NCBI RefSeq assembly: GCF_021991875.1
Contig: NZ_JAHLKR010000003.1
Coordinates: 1-64,000, forward strand
Direction: 5' to 3'
DNA length: 64,000 nt
From: Mycetohabitans sp. B8
GTDB lineage: Bacteria; Pseudomonadota; Gammaproteobacteria; Burkholderiales; Burkholderiaceae
The stretch's first letter is position 1; every line of letters begins with the position of its first letter. The position numbers and the translations under genes are program-made. The notes below the pieces were generated by a model, which was given only the letters and a program-made list of their open reading frames with translations, was not told the DNA's origin and made no database searches. Below, piece by piece: positions 7,429 to 16,455 of the stretch.

Positions 7429-8892
7429 ATGACAATCAAGCATTGGATTGGCGGCAAACAGGTCGAGAGTGTGCACACGTTCGTGACGAGCAATCCGGCC
7501 ACCGGCGAGCCGATCGATGCGGTCTGCGCAGGTGGCGAGCGTGAGGTTGCGCTGGCGGTGGCCGCGGCTAAGGCCGCGTTTCCGAAGTGGGCCAATACGC
7601 CCGCCAAGGAGCGTGCGCGACTGATGCGCAGGCTGGGCGAGCTGATCGAGCAGAACGTGCCGCGATTGGCGCAACTGGAGACCCGCGACACAGGCTTGCC
7701 GATCGCGCAGACCCGCAAGCAGCTGATTCCACGCGCGTCGGAAAACTTCAATTTCTTTGCCGAGGTCTGCGTGCGGATGAACGGGCGCACCTATCCGGTT
7801 GATGATCAAATGCTGAACTACACGCTGTACCAACCGGTCGGCGTTTGCGCGTTGATCTCGCCGTGGAACGTGCCGTTCATGACCGCGACGTGGAAGACTG
7901 CGCCGTGTTTGGCGCTGGGCAATACCGCAGTGCTGAAAATGTCGGAACTCTCGCCGCTGACTGCGGACCAGCTCGGTTTGCTGGCTTGCGAAGCGGGTAT
8001 CCCGGCCGGTGTGTTCAATGTGGTGCAGGGCTACGGCGCGAGCGTGGGCGATGCGTTGGTGCGCCACCCCGACGTGCGCGCCGTGTCGTTCACTGGCGGT
8101 ACCGTGACCGGCAAGAAGATCATCGAGCGCGCCGGGCTGAAGAAGTTTTCGATGGAGTTGGGCGGCAAGTCGCCGGTGCTGGTGTTCGACGATGCCGATC
8201 TAGAGCGCGCACTGGACGCGGCGCTGTTCACGATCTTTTCGATCAATGGTGAACGCTGCACGGCCGGCTCTCGGATCTTCGTGCAGCGCACCGTGTACGA
8301 CGATTTTGTGCGCGAGTTTGCGCGGCGCGCGAACCGGTTGATCGTTGGCGATCCGATGGACGAGCAAACCCATCTCGGTGCGATGATCACTCAAGCGCAC
8401 TGGGAAAAAGTCACCGACTATATCCGACTGGGCGAGCAGGAAGGCGCTACGGTGCTCGCCGGCGGCGCGCACAAGCCGCCGGGGCTGCCTGCGCACCTGA
8501 GGTGCGGCCACTTTGTCCGTCCAACGGTACTGGCTCATGTTGAGAACCGGATGCGGGTCGCGCAGGAGGAGATCTTCGGGCCGGTCGCGTGTTTGATCCC
8601 GTTCGACAACGAGGACGACGGGCTGGCGATGGCCAACGACGTGAAGTATGGTCTGGCCTCGTATATCTGGACGCAGGACGTAGGCAAGGCCCATCGGCTT
8701 GCGCGCGGCATTGAAGCCGGCATGGTGTTCGTCAACAGCCAGAATATGCGTGATCTGCGCCAACCGTTCGGCGGCGTGAAGGCATCCGGGACAGGCCGTG
8801 AAGGCGGCGAGTACAGCTTCGAGGTCTTCGCCGAGGTCAAGAACGTCTGTCTCTCGATGGGTTCACATCATATTCCGAAATGGGGCATGTGA
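7429..8892 (+). CDS. hpaE: CHMS dehydrogenase HpaE
   Basis: This 487-residue aldehyde dehydrogenase oxidises 5-carboxymethyl-2-hydroxymuconate semialdehyde with NAD+ to the diacid. The catalytic set is present: N147 (SPWNVPF), K170, E243 in MELGGKSP and the nucleophile C277 in NGERCTAG. The NAD loop FTGGTVTG spans 221-228. The length matches E. coli HpaE (488). I chose the ATG at 7429, preceded by GGAGAGAAG. An upstream in-frame start at 7384 would add 15 arginine-rich residues not typical of the family. hpaD follows after a single base. Confidence 0.93.
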   Translation: MTIKHWIGGKQVESVHTFVTSNPATGEPIDAVCAGGEREVALAVAAAKAAFPKWANTPAKERARLMRRLGELIEQNVPRLAQLETRDTGLPIAQTRKQLIPRASENFNFFAEVCVRMNGRTYPVDDQMLNYTLYQPVGVCALISPWNVPFMTATWKTAPCLALGNTAVLKMSELSPLTADQLGLLACEAGIPAGVFNVVQGYGASVGDALVRHPDVRAVSFTGGTVTGKKIIERAGLKKFSMELGGKSPVLVFDDADLERALDAALFTIFSINGERCTAGSRIFVQRTVYDDFVREFARRANRLIVGDPMDEQTHLGAMITQAHWEKVTDYIRLGEQEGATVLAGGAHKPPGLPAHLRCGHFVRPTVLAHVENRMRVAQEEIFGPVACLIPFDNEDDGLAMANDVKYGLASYIWTQDVGKAHRLARGIEAGMVFVNSQNMRDLRQPFGGVKASGTGREGGEYSFEVFAEVKNVCLSMGSHHIPKWGM

Positions 8893-8893
8893 C

Positions 8894-9745
8894 ATGGGCA
8901 AGCTCTCGCTCGCAGCCAAGGTCACCCACGTGCCGTCGATGTACCTGTCGGAGTTGCCTGGCAAGCATCACGGTTGCCGACAAGCGGCCATTGACGGCCA
9001 TCGCATCATCGGCGAGCGCTGCCGTGCGCTGAACGTCGATACCATGATCGTTTGCGATGTGCACTGGCTGGTCAATGCCGGCTACCACGTCAACTGCAAC
9101 GCCCGTTTTCGAGGAACGTACACGAGCAACGAGTTGCCGCACTTCATCCAGGACATGACGTATGTGTACCCGGGCAATCCCGCGTTGGGACGATTGATCG
9201 CGCAGACCGCGACCGAGTACGGTGTGCACACGCACGCGCACGAGATTGACAGCCTGGAGCTCGAATACGGCACGCTAGTGCCGATGCGGTACATGAACAG
9301 CGACCAACACTTCAAGGTCGTGTCGATTGCCGGTGGGTGCGCATGGCATACCTTAGATGAGAGCCGGCGCTTCGGCCACGCGTTGAAGGAGGCGATCGCG
9401 CGCAGCGACGCCAATGTCGCGTTTCTGGCAAGTGGCTCGCTGTCACACCGCTTCAACGACAACGGCTCGCCGCAGGAGTCGATGCACGATATCAGCCGGG
9501 AATTTTTCCGTCAGGTGGACCTGCGCGTGGTCCAGTTGTGGAAGCAGGGTGATTTCGCCACCTTCTGCAAAATGCTCCCCGAGTACAACACCCATTGCCA
9601 TGGCGAGGGCGGCATGCATGACACCGCGATGCTGCTGGGGCTGCTCGGCTGGGACCGCTACGACCAGGCAGTCGAGATCGTGACCGATTACTTCGCCAGT
9701 TCCGGCACTGGCCAGATTAATGCAATCTTTCCGCTGCCGTGGTGA
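8894..9745 (+). CDS. hpaD: homoprotocatechuate 2,3-dioxygenase HpaD
   Basis: The 283-residue product is a class III (LigB-type) extradiol dioxygenase, the length of E. coli HpaD. It opens the ring of 3,4-dihydroxyphenylacetate at the 2,3 bond using non-haem Fe(II). Candidate metal ligands are H12 (KVTHVPS), H57 (VCDVHWLV) and a glutamate in the EYNTHCHGEGGMHD region near residue 235. A further histidine, in LSHRFND, fits the active-site base. The start ATG lies one base after the hpaE stop. It is the ring-cleavage step of the operon. Confidence 0.92.
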   Translation: MGKLSLAAKVTHVPSMYLSELPGKHHGCRQAAIDGHRIIGERCRALNVDTMIVCDVHWLVNAGYHVNCNARFRGTYTSNELPHFIQDMTYVYPGNPALGRLIAQTATEYGVHTHAHEIDSLELEYGTLVPMRYMNSDQHFKVVSIAGGCAWHTLDESRRFGHALKEAIARSDANVAFLASGSLSHRFNDNGSPQESMHDISREFFRQVDLRVVQLWKQGDFATFCKMLPEYNTHCHGEGGMHDTAMLLGLLGWDRYDQAVEIVTDYFASSGTGQINAIFPLPW

Positions 9746-9773
9746 CCCGGACCGTTGACTCAGGAGTGGATCG

Positions 9774-10163
9774 ATGCCTCATGTCATTGTTGAATATACG
9801 GCCAATCTGCGCGCCGATGCCCGCATTGGCGAGCTCCTTGCCACGATCAACGACACGCTGATTGCGCAAAGCGGGGTGTTTCCAATCGGCGGCATCCGTT
9901 CGCGGGCGATCGCACTGGACGACTATCGGATCGCAGACGGCAGCGGCGACGATGCGTTCGTCCATGTAACGTTGAAGATCGGTGCGGGTCGCGACGAGGC
10001 GACGAAGAAAAAAGCATGCGATGCGCTGTTCGCGGCGATCGACGCCCATTTTGCCGCGCTATTCGCCACACGCTATCTGGCGCTGTCGCTGGAAGTGGTC
10101 GAATTCAGCGAAGCCGGCACCTATAAGCACAATAACCTTCACGCGCGCTACCGCCGTGCGTGA
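9774..10163 (+). CDS. hpaF: CHM delta-isomerase HpaF
   Basis: This 129-residue protein is 5-carboxymethyl-2-hydroxymuconate delta-isomerase, a tautomerase-superfamily member whose N-terminal proline (P2 here, after Met removal) acts as the base. The opening MPHVIVEYTANL and the C-terminal HNNLHARYRRA are typical of the family. The length compares with about 126 residues in E. coli. It lies between hpaD and hpaH, matching its position in the pathway between the HpaE product and the HpaG decarboxylation. Confidence 0.92.
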   Translation: MPHVIVEYTANLRADARIGELLATINDTLIAQSGVFPIGGIRSRAIALDDYRIADGSGDDAFVHVTLKIGAGRDEATKKKACDALFAAIDAHFAALFATRYLALSLEVVEFSEAGTYKHNNLHARYRRA

Positions 10164-10194
10164 GCCCGACCTCCTTCTAAATCCTGGACGCCGC

Positions 10195-10995
10195 ATGGAA
10201 GAGACCCTCATTGAGCGCATTGCGACGCAGTTGGACGAGGCCGAGCGTTCGCGCACGCCAATCCGGCAGATTTCGCTCGACTATCCGCAGATCACCGTCG
10301 ACGACGCCTATGCGATTCAGCGCACATGGGTCGCCAAGAAGCTGGCGCGCGGACGCATAGTCAAAGGGCACAAGATCGGCCTGACATCCAAGGCCATGCA
10401 GCACTCGTCGCAGATCGACGAGCCGGACTATGGAACGCTGCTCGATGACATGTTCTTCGGCGAAGGCTCGAGCGTGCCGGTCGATCGGTTCATCGTGCCG
10501 CGCGTGGAAGTCGAACTCGCGTTCGTGCTGGGTAGGCGACTCAGCGGTCCGGCATGCACGCTGTTCGACGTCTACGACGCGGTCGACTACGTGATCCCGG
10601 CGCTGGAGATCATCGACGCGCGCAGTCACACGATCGACCCGGACACGAAGCGCCCGCGCAAAGTGTACGACACGATCGCGGACAATGCCGCGAATGCCGG
10701 CGTGGTGCTCGGTGGTCGGCCGGTCAAGCCACGCGACGTCGACCTGCGCTGGGTTGCCGCGATCATGTCGCGCAACGGTGCGATCGAGGAAACCGGCGTG
10801 GCCGCTGGTGTGCTGAACCATCCCGCCAACGGCGTCGCGTGGCTGGCGAATAAACTCCATCCGTTTGACGTCGCGCTGGAGCCAGGCCACGTGGTGCTTG
10901 GCGGCTCGTTCACGCGGCCGTGCCGGGCTCGCAAGGGCGATACATTCAACGTCGACTACGGACCGCTTGGCGCGATCTCATGCTACTTCGGTTGA
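10195..10995 (+). CDS. hpaH: OHED hydratase HpaH
   Basis: The 266-residue product (E. coli HpaH 267) hydrates 2-oxohept-4-ene-1,7-dioate to 4-hydroxy-2-oxoheptanedioate, using a divalent metal within the FAH/MhpD-like hydratase fold. Typical stretches are [38 protein letters not shown] (metal-site glutamates), [10 protein letters not shown] and [16 protein letters not shown]. It is the last recognisable gene of the operon. The aldolase HpaI that should act on its product is not present downstream, nor are HpaBC or HpaR. Confidence 0.92.
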   Translation: MEETLIERIATQLDEAERSRTPIRQISLDYPQITVDDAYAIQRTWVAKKLARGRIVKGHKIGLTSKAMQHSSQIDEPDYGTLLDDMFFGEGSSVPVDRFIVPRVEVELAFVLGRRLSGPACTLFDVYDAVDYVIPALEIIDARSHTIDPDTKRPRKVYDTIADNAANAGVVLGGRPVKPRDVDLRWVAAIMSRNGAIEETGVAAGVLNHPANGVAWLANKLHPFDVALEPGHVVLGGSFTRPCRARKGDTFNVDYGPLGAISCYFG

Positions 10996-11031
10996 GCGGA
11001 ACCGGCCGGCAATGTCTTTTCGCCGCGTGCT

Positions 11032-11751
11032 GTGGCGCGAGCGGTGGTAGGGGCATTGAGTGTGGCAGTGGCGGCGTGCGGCGGTAACCAGGTGTCACCC
11101 ACGGGTATCGTGGGTCTGTATTCGGGAACCGGGAACGGGCAGTCCGCCCGGATCCTGGTGCTGGACGATGGCCGTTTCTATGTGCGATACATGAAGGCCG
11201 ACATACCGAGTGCGCTGGCCGGCGTGGTCGCGGGCACGATCCCACCGATCGACGAGAAAGTTGCCCAGGGCAGCGGCATTGACTACAACTACGGCGAGCC
11301 AGCCGTAACGGCGCTGACCTGGAGCGGCATGTACGCGGCCCGCCAAGCGATCACGGCCAAGGCGTCCTATGCGGTCGGCAGAACGGTGCAACTGGATGCG
11401 CGCTACGATCCGCGCTGGGCTCAGGCGACGTTGGTGACCATGATCGGCAGTTTTTGCGGCGTGGGAATGACTCACCGGGGGACACAAGCCGATTTTGATG
11501 CCCTGCATTTTACTGTGGACGCCAGAGGGGGAGTCGCCGGCCTAGCACAGCAGTGTCGGTTTTCCGGTACGCTCGCGCCGCGCGCGTCCAGCAACGTCTA
11601 TGACGCGACGCTGAATTTTGATGGCGGTGCCGGTTGCGCCTACCCGAATACCCCGGCGAGCGGTATCGCCATGATGTACGATACGCAACTGGAAATATTT
11701 GTCCAGACCCCTGACAAATCCAGCATTCTGCTCGTCGTGGAAAAGCAGTAG
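11032..11751 (+). CDS. putative lipoprotein, unknown function
   Basis: The 239-residue product begins with a short hydrophobic signal ending in a lipobox-like SVAVAACGG (Cys at 16), so it is probably lipidated and exported. The rest is soluble beta-type sequence with glycine-rich turns and a few cysteines. No family is recognised. The start is GTG. A second frame starting ATG at 11012 encodes [12 protein letters not shown] and stops, and the two together resemble one longer signal peptide broken by a frameshift. Either the GTG start is the true one or the gene carries a small lesion. It follows hpaH by 36 bases but is probably functionally unrelated. Confidence 0.6.
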   Translation: MARAVVGALSVAVAACGGNQVSPTGIVGLYSGTGNGQSARILVLDDGRFYVRYMKADIPSALAGVVAGTIPPIDEKVAQGSGIDYNYGEPAVTALTWSGMYAARQAITAKASYAVGRTVQLDARYDPRWAQATLVTMIGSFCGVGMTHRGTQADFDALHFTVDARGGVAGLAQQCRFSGTLAPRASSNVYDATLNFDGGAGCAYPNTPASGIAMMYDTQLEIFVQTPDKSSILLVVEKQ

Positions 11752-11790
11752 CGGAACCACGTGCCCGTGCGCGTCCGATCCGCGCGTCGC

Positions 11791-11846
11791 GACGTGCGAC
11801 GTGCGACGTGCGACGTGCAGCGGCAGCGGCAGCGGCAGCGGCAGCG
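11791..11846 (+). repeat. tandem microsatellite-like repeats
   Basis: Four copies of GACGTGC (11791-11818) run directly into four copies of AGCGGC plus a partial (11819-11846). The tract lies just after the lipoprotein stop, in noncoding DNA. Such arrays can vary by slippage. Nothing indicates a regulatory function. Confidence 0.85.
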
Positions 11847-12196
11847 ATTGTTGCGACGATGATGCATCCTGCAAGGATCTTGGACGCTGGAAAAACGCCG
11901 GGATTTATGCTAACCTTCCAAGCTTTGAAGCGAGAAGGGTGTCCCGGTTGACCTGTTCCGGTGTTCCACCGCTTCTCATCGCGCCCGTCTACGCGTTTGC
12001 TTCCCCCGTATTCTTTGAGGGCCCGGCTCGCCATCGTGCGGTCGGCGCAGCTGTGGTCCGATTCTCCAGACGCGTCAATATTGCTGTGGTGCCCATCGGG
12101 CCTACCCATGTCGACGCGTCGTTGCGTGAGCGGGATGCGAGAAGCGACGATGCAAGGCGACAGGGCGATGAACGTATTGAATCAGCCAGGGACAAC
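11847..12196. other. rpsU upstream region
   Basis: About 350 bases without a credible gene. A stretch TTATGCTAACC near 11906-11917 could include a -10 element for rpsU, but no good -35 is visible at the right spacing. Confidence 0.3.
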
Positions 12197-12409
12197 ATGA
12201 CCACGATTGTTATCAAGGAAAACGAGCCGTTCGAAGTGGCGATCCGGCGCTTTCGCCGAACCATTGAACGCAATGGCCTGATCGCCGAGTTGCGCGAGCG
12301 CCAGTCGTACGAGAAGCCGACGACGGTGCGCAAGCGCAAAAAGGCCGCCGCGGTCAAGCGCCTGCAGCGTCGCCTGCGTAGCCAGCAACTGCCGAAGAAG
12401 CTCCACTAG
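12197..12409 (+). CDS. rpsU: 30S ribosomal protein S21
   Basis: The 70-residue product is the small basic subunit protein bS21, which sits near the anti-Shine-Dalgarno end of 16S rRNA and aids initiation. It shows the family's [14 protein letters not shown] core and a highly basic tail ([16 protein letters not shown]). Length and sequence fit the betaproteobacterial form. Here it is a single gene, not joined to dnaG-rpoD, and is closed by a strong terminator. The ATG at 12197 is taken because it gives the exact family length. Confidence 0.95.
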   Translation: MTTIVIKENEPFEVAIRRFRRTIERNGLIAELRERQSYEKPTTVRKRKKAAAVKRLQRRLRSQQLPKKLH

Positions 12410-12450
12410 ACGGCTTGCCGGTCCGCCAGCAGGCGGATACGCATCGATTC

Positions 12451-12482
12451 AAACGGCCCATGTCCCCGGACATGGGCCGTTT
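12451..12482 (+). terminator. rpsU terminator
   Basis: A perfect 15-base-pair inverted repeat (AAACGGCCCATGTCC and its complement) encloses two bases and ends in TTTG. It lies 41 bases after the rpsU stop. The A-run on the left and T-run on the right would allow bidirectional use. Confidence 0.85.
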
Positions 12483-12718
12483 GTCGTCTGTGCATCGATG
12501 ATGCGTGGCTCAAGGGCGCGCGAATGCGCCATAAGCACAATCGTAGGTACACGCGATACCCGCCGACAATACGTCATTCGCCATGTTGGGGCAGTGCTGA
12601 CGCATACCTTCCATGCGTTAAAGTGGTATGCTTGAGCGCGTTTCACGCGCGCCGCTTGCACGCGGCTGTGCATGCAAGCCGTACCTCGCCGGCGTGCTTC
12701 GCTCTTAGTGACCTATCT

Positions 12719-13537
12719 ATGTACCAAGTCATTGCCACTGATCTGGACGGCACGCTGCTCAATAGTGATCATCAGGTTGATCCGTTTACTGCCGCCACAC
12801 TGCAGCAGCTGCAGGCGCGCGGCTTGCATTTCGTGATCGCGACCGGCCGGCATTTCCGCGACGTCGCGGGGATCCGCGACCGACTTGGCATCCGGCCGTA
12901 TCTGGTAACGTCCAACGGCGCGCGCGTGCACGATGCGTGGGACAACCGCATCCACGCACACGACCTGCCCGCGGATATCGTCAAGCGGCTGGTGGCGCCC
13001 GATATCGCTGGCACGCACGGCCGTGTCATTGTCAACTTGTTTGTCGACGATGCATGGCTGATCGATCGCGAGGCGCCCCAGTTGTTGATGTTCCATCAAG
13101 ATTCCGGATTTCGCTACGAGGTCACCCACCTCGCGGCACATGATGGCCAACAAGTGGCGAAAGTGCTGTACATCGGGGACGCCGCTGACCTGAGCATGGT
13201 CGAGCGGAACCTGGCCCGGCATTTTGGTGATGCGTTGTACGTAACGTATTCGCTGCCTGATTGCCTTGAGGTGATGGCCGCCAGCGCATCGAAGGGACGT
13301 GCGCTGGCATTCGTGCTCGAGCAGCTTGGCCTGCCCGCCGAACGGTGCATCGCATTCGGCGACAACATGAACGACATCGACATGCTGGAGTCGGTCGGGC
13401 ACCCGTTCATGATGGGCAACGCCAATCCCAGATTAATCGCGCGGCTACCCCATGTCCCGCGCATCGGCAACAATTTCGAGGCGGGTGTCGCCCACCATTT
13501 GCGCGCATTGTTCGCGCCGCAGCGCGAGCCCGCTTAA
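12719..13537 (+). CDS. Cof-type HAD phosphatase, YigL-like
   Basis: The 272-residue product is a HAD-superfamily IIB (Cof-type) phosphatase that starts MYQVIATDLDGTLL, very like E. coli YigL, which dephosphorylates sugar phosphates and pyridoxal phosphate. The motifs are D8/D10 in DLDGT, a TGRH segment for motif II (about 41-44), a lysine in ASKGRAL, and GDNMNDIDM as motif III/IV. TSNGARVHD also matches YigL. The cap region (about 85-185) decides the substrate and cannot be read with confidence. The gene stands alone. Confidence 0.82.
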   Translation: MYQVIATDLDGTLLNSDHQVDPFTAATLQQLQARGLHFVIATGRHFRDVAGIRDRLGIRPYLVTSNGARVHDAWDNRIHAHDLPADIVKRLVAPDIAGTHGRVIVNLFVDDAWLIDREAPQLLMFHQDSGFRYEVTHLAAHDGQQVAKVLYIGDAADLSMVERNLARHFGDALYVTYSLPDCLEVMAASASKGRALAFVLEQLGLPAERCIAFGDNMNDIDMLESVGHPFMMGNANPRLIARLPHVPRIGNNFEAGVAHHLRALFAPQREPA

Positions 13538-13538
13538 A

Positions 13539-13760
13539 GCGCTGAGCATCGTCATCACGCAGCTACGGTACACAATCGCCGAGTACCGACTCACAGCCCG
13601 CGACCTGTACTTGGACGGCTTGCGTGGCTGCCGCTTGCTGGCCAAGCCGCCCGTTCCACTCAAGTATCAGGACCCACGCACTGGCAAGACGTGGAGCGGC
13701 CGCGGCAAGCCGCCCAAATGGATCGCGGGCAAGAACCGTGAGCGCTTTCTGATTCCATGA
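13539..13760 (+). pseudogene. H-NS-family protein, 5'-truncated
   Basis: The frame carries the C-terminal DNA-binding part of an H-NS/Bv3F-type histone-like protein: YTIAEYRLTARDL, then YQDPRTGKTWSGRGKPPKWI, where GRGKPPKW is the minor-groove AT-hook-like loop. The N-terminal oligomerisation helix (about 25-30 residues) is missing. The frame runs back into the 3' end of the YigL-like gene in another frame and has no ATG in the right place. It is probably a deletion remnant. If translated from a non-ATG codon, it would yield a DNA-binding domain unable to oligomerise. Confidence 0.7.
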
Positions 13761-13782
13761 CACCGCCAAACGGGCGCCGCTG

Positions 13783-14847
13783 TCAGCCGGCCGCGACCTT
13801 GCGCAGCATCGGCTGGCGCGCGCCACGCGCCAGCGACGCATACACATCGACGTAATGTTGTGCCATGATCCGCGCCGTAAAGCGCTGCTCGAAGCGCGCG
13901 CGAATCTGTTCGCGGGACAGCACCTCTACCCGTGACAACGCGGCCACCGCGCCGTCGACATCCTCGCAAATGAAGCCGGTTACGCCGTGCTCGACCACCT
14001 CGGGCACTGAGCCGCGGTTGAAAGCGATCACCGGCGTGCCACATGCCATCGATTCGATCATGACCAGCCCGAACGGCTCGCACCAGTCGATCGGGAACAA
14101 CAGCGCTTTCGCACCGGACAAGAAAGCCGGCTTCTGTGCTTCGTTGATTTCGCCAATGAACTCGACATCGCCGAGTGAAAGCAGGGGCTCGATTTCGTTT
14201 TTAAAGTATTCGCGATCAACCTTGTCGACCTTGGCGGCGATTTTCAGCGGCAGGCCGGCCTGCGCGGCGATGCGGATCGCGTGATCGACGCGCTTTTCCG
14301 GACAGATGCGGCCTAGGAACGCCAAGTACGTCGGCTTGATATCCGTTTGCGGCACAAGCAGATTTTCCGGTAATCCGTGATGGATGGTATCGACCCACCC
14401 GGCACGCGGCAGCGGCCCGCGCTGCGAATCCGAAATCGAAATGACGTGCGCCTGCGCAAAGCTGTCGAAGATCGGTTGCAACTCCGGCAGATCTAGACGC
14501 CCGTGAAGCGTGGTGACGAACGGCGTGTCGATCTGCGAGAACAGCGGAAACGGCAAATAATCGAGGTGAAAATGTAGGATGTCAAACTCGTGGGCCACGC
14601 GGCGCACCTGTTCGAGCATCAACATATGCGGCGCCATCCAGTCGCGGATGGACGGGTCCAGACGCAATGCGCGGGGCCACGCCGCTTCAAGGCGTGCCGA
14701 AGTACGCGAATCGCCGCTCGCGAACAGTGTCACATCGTGCCCCAGCTCCACCAGCCCTTCCGTCAAGTAGGACACCACGCGTTCGGTGCCTCCATAGAGT
14801 TTGGGCGGCACAGCTTCGTGCAGCGGTGCGATTTGTGCGATACGCAT
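13783..14847 (-). CDS. glycosyltransferase family 4 enzyme
   Basis: The 354-residue product is a GT-B glycosyltransferase of family GT4. It starts MRIAQIAPLHEAVPPKLYGGTERVV, where the GGTERVV segment is the acceptor-side glycine loop. The C-terminal domain has FLGRICPEKRVD and the EPFGLVMIE (E-x7-E) motif that binds the nucleotide sugar. It would act at the cytoplasmic face. It is monocistronic, with its 3' end beside the H-NS remnant and a long spacer upstream. The donor and acceptor cannot be predicted. Similar genes in betaproteobacteria lie among stress or exopolysaccharide genes. Confidence 0.85.
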   Translation of the reverse strand: MRIAQIAPLHEAVPPKLYGGTERVVSYLTEGLVELGHDVTLFASGDSRTSARLEAAWPRALRLDPSIRDWMAPHMLMLEQVRRVAHEFDILHFHLDYLPFPLFSQIDTPFVTTLHGRLDLPELQPIFDSFAQAHVISISDSQRGPLPRAGWVDTIHHGLPENLLVPQTDIKPTYLAFLGRICPEKRVDHAIRIAAQAGLPLKIAAKVDKVDREYFKNEIEPLLSLGDVEFIGEINEAQKPAFLSGAKALLFPIDWCEPFGLVMIESMACGTPVIAFNRGSVPEVVEHGVTGFICEDVDGAVAALSRVEVLSREQIRARFEQRFTARIMAQHYVDVYASLARGARQPMLRKVAAG

Positions 14848-15364
14848 TGCGTGCTCTCCTTACGAAAAATCGCCCTGCGCCTCGTTGCTGAAGGCGCTGC
14901 GTGTGGGCAACGCAGAAAAAATCGGCGAATCGGGCCACTGGCATGCCGCAGTCGCGGTCAGTCCGGCGAGGCGCGATATCGCGATCGGAAGTTTTATTAT
15001 CGAGGCGAGAGCGAGGAATTCGAGCAATTTTTCAAACCCTTAATATTGTTACAGCGCGAAACATCGGCGCAACATCGCATTCCGATCCATTGCGTCGCAT
15101 TAACACAGTGTGAGGCGCGACGAACACCGCTTGCGAATCACGATGCGTCGCCAGCGAAGGCGCCGAAAAGCACTGTCCGTCGCCATGCAGATTCAATGGG
15201 CTCTATCATGCCGGCTCTCAACCGCGAGGTGGAGCGATAGCAAGGTTCGGTCCGGCTTGCGAGTGTATTGCCAATTTATTGTTTCTTAGAGTTTTAAGCA
15301 TTGTGCTACGCGTGACTGGCATATCGCTGGTGCGTAATTTGCACCGCGCTCGTGTAGAAATATT
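14848..15364. other. unassigned spacer
   Basis: About 515 bases. Short open frames exist on the plus strand, but their translations look like random high-GC or AT-rich sequence. A promoter for the minus-strand glycosyltransferase should be in the first 100 bases. The right half probably contains the deletion junction that removed the start of the DUF3443 gene. Confidence 0.3.
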
Positions 15365-16057
15365 TTCTACCTATATCGTGGCATCCTTGGTGTCGGGGCG
15401 GCGGCCGTGGATTGCGGCAACCGATGCGCGACCAATGCGGGCGCCAGTTCCTACTTCAATTGCGCGAGTGCGTTCAACTGCATGCAAACTGTCGTGCCGC
15501 TTGCCCAACAGATCGCGAACCCGGAGGCGAACGTGCCGGTCGACAACAATGGTGTCATCGTCGATATGCCCGCGATCGGCCCCTGGGGACAGCCTTCTGT
15601 CAGCGGCACCTTGTTGCTGGGTATTGGCACCGCGTCCAACAACCGACTGGATAGCAATGCGATGGTATTGACCACCGATGATTCCGGTAGCTTCAGCGCG
15701 ACGTACAACGGCTCGACGATCACCGGGTTCACCGATACCGGCTCCAACGGCTTGTTCTTCACCGACGCGTCGTTGCCCGCGTGCGGCTTTGGCAACCCGC
15801 TCTATTGTCCGCCCGGCCAACAGGTCAAGACCGTTACCGTGAAGGGCGCGAATAGTGCCATCCAGGCCGTCAATCTCAATGTGGGCAATGCGTCGATGCT
15901 GCTCAGCACGCCTAATACGTTTGCGTTTAACGGTCTGGCCGGACCGATGCCTCGCTACTTCGATCTAGGCATGCCGTTTTTCTATGGGCGGCGCGTGGCG
16001 GTGGCCATCAGTGGCAGGCCCACGCCATCGGGCAATGGTCCCTATGTGGCATTTTAA
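15365..16057 (+). pseudogene. DUF3443-family protein, 5'-truncated
   Basis: The reading frame contains GILGVGAAAVDCGNRC, a run of paired cysteines (C-x-C and FNCASAFNC), PVDNNGVIVDMP, a TGSNGLFF aspartic-protease-like turn, and the closing LGMPFFYGRRVAVAI. These features are typical of the DUF3443 family of exported Burkholderia proteins (usually about 400 residues). The family normally has a signal peptide and about 170 more residues before this point, and none is present. GTG at 15407 could only initiate within the domain. The usual DUF2844 partner was not found next to it. Confidence 0.7.
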
Positions 16058-16376
16058 CGTGATGCACTGAGTGAGCGGTGCCTATGCGGGTGCATGGCCA
16101 CCGGTCTTGCTGCTGGCCGCCAGCTTCGCGGCGGCCTTTGGGGTCTGTCTGGCCCGATTGGCGCACAACTGGCCGACATGCGGCGCGGCACGCTGACCTT
16201 CGACCACGCGTTGGCGCTCGACACGGGCTGGTGGCGTGCGCGGGTGCGGCCAGCCGTGCCGGCCTCGCTGCGCTGGCACCGGTCCGGTGCTGGCGCTGAC
16301 CCGTGTCGCCGCGCTCGCTGTGCCGCTCACGCTGGGGTGGGGGCACGCAGCCGCTGGACCGGGTGCACACGAAAAA
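16058..16376. other. degenerate spacer
   Basis: About 320 bases. One frame begins SGAYAGAWPPVLLLAASFAAAFG, which resembles a hydrophobic signal segment, but it is soon interrupted. It may be the debris of a gene next to the DUF3443 remnant. Confidence 0.25.
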
Positions 16377-16401
16377 ACCGGAACGGCTTTGCCGTTCCGG
16401 T
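16377..16401 (-). terminator. fpr terminator
   Basis: A perfect 11-base-pair stem (ACCGGAACGGC and its complement) with a three-base loop is followed on the minus strand by TTTTTTC. It lies about 55 bases past the fpr stop. Confidence 0.88.
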
Positions 16402-16455
16402 AGTTTCTTCAATAGAGTGAGCGAGGATGGCGGCGATTCGCCGCGGGCTGGTATG

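Noticed and set aside
6652-8067. Long minus-strand open frame opposite hpaG2 and hpaE
   Set aside because: It is the antisense shadow of two clearly conserved genes in high-GC DNA; its arginine/histidine-rich translation has no family character.
11791-11846. Tandem repeats as a CRISPR-like array
   Set aside because: The units are 6-7 bases with no spacers, so they are simple tandem repeats.
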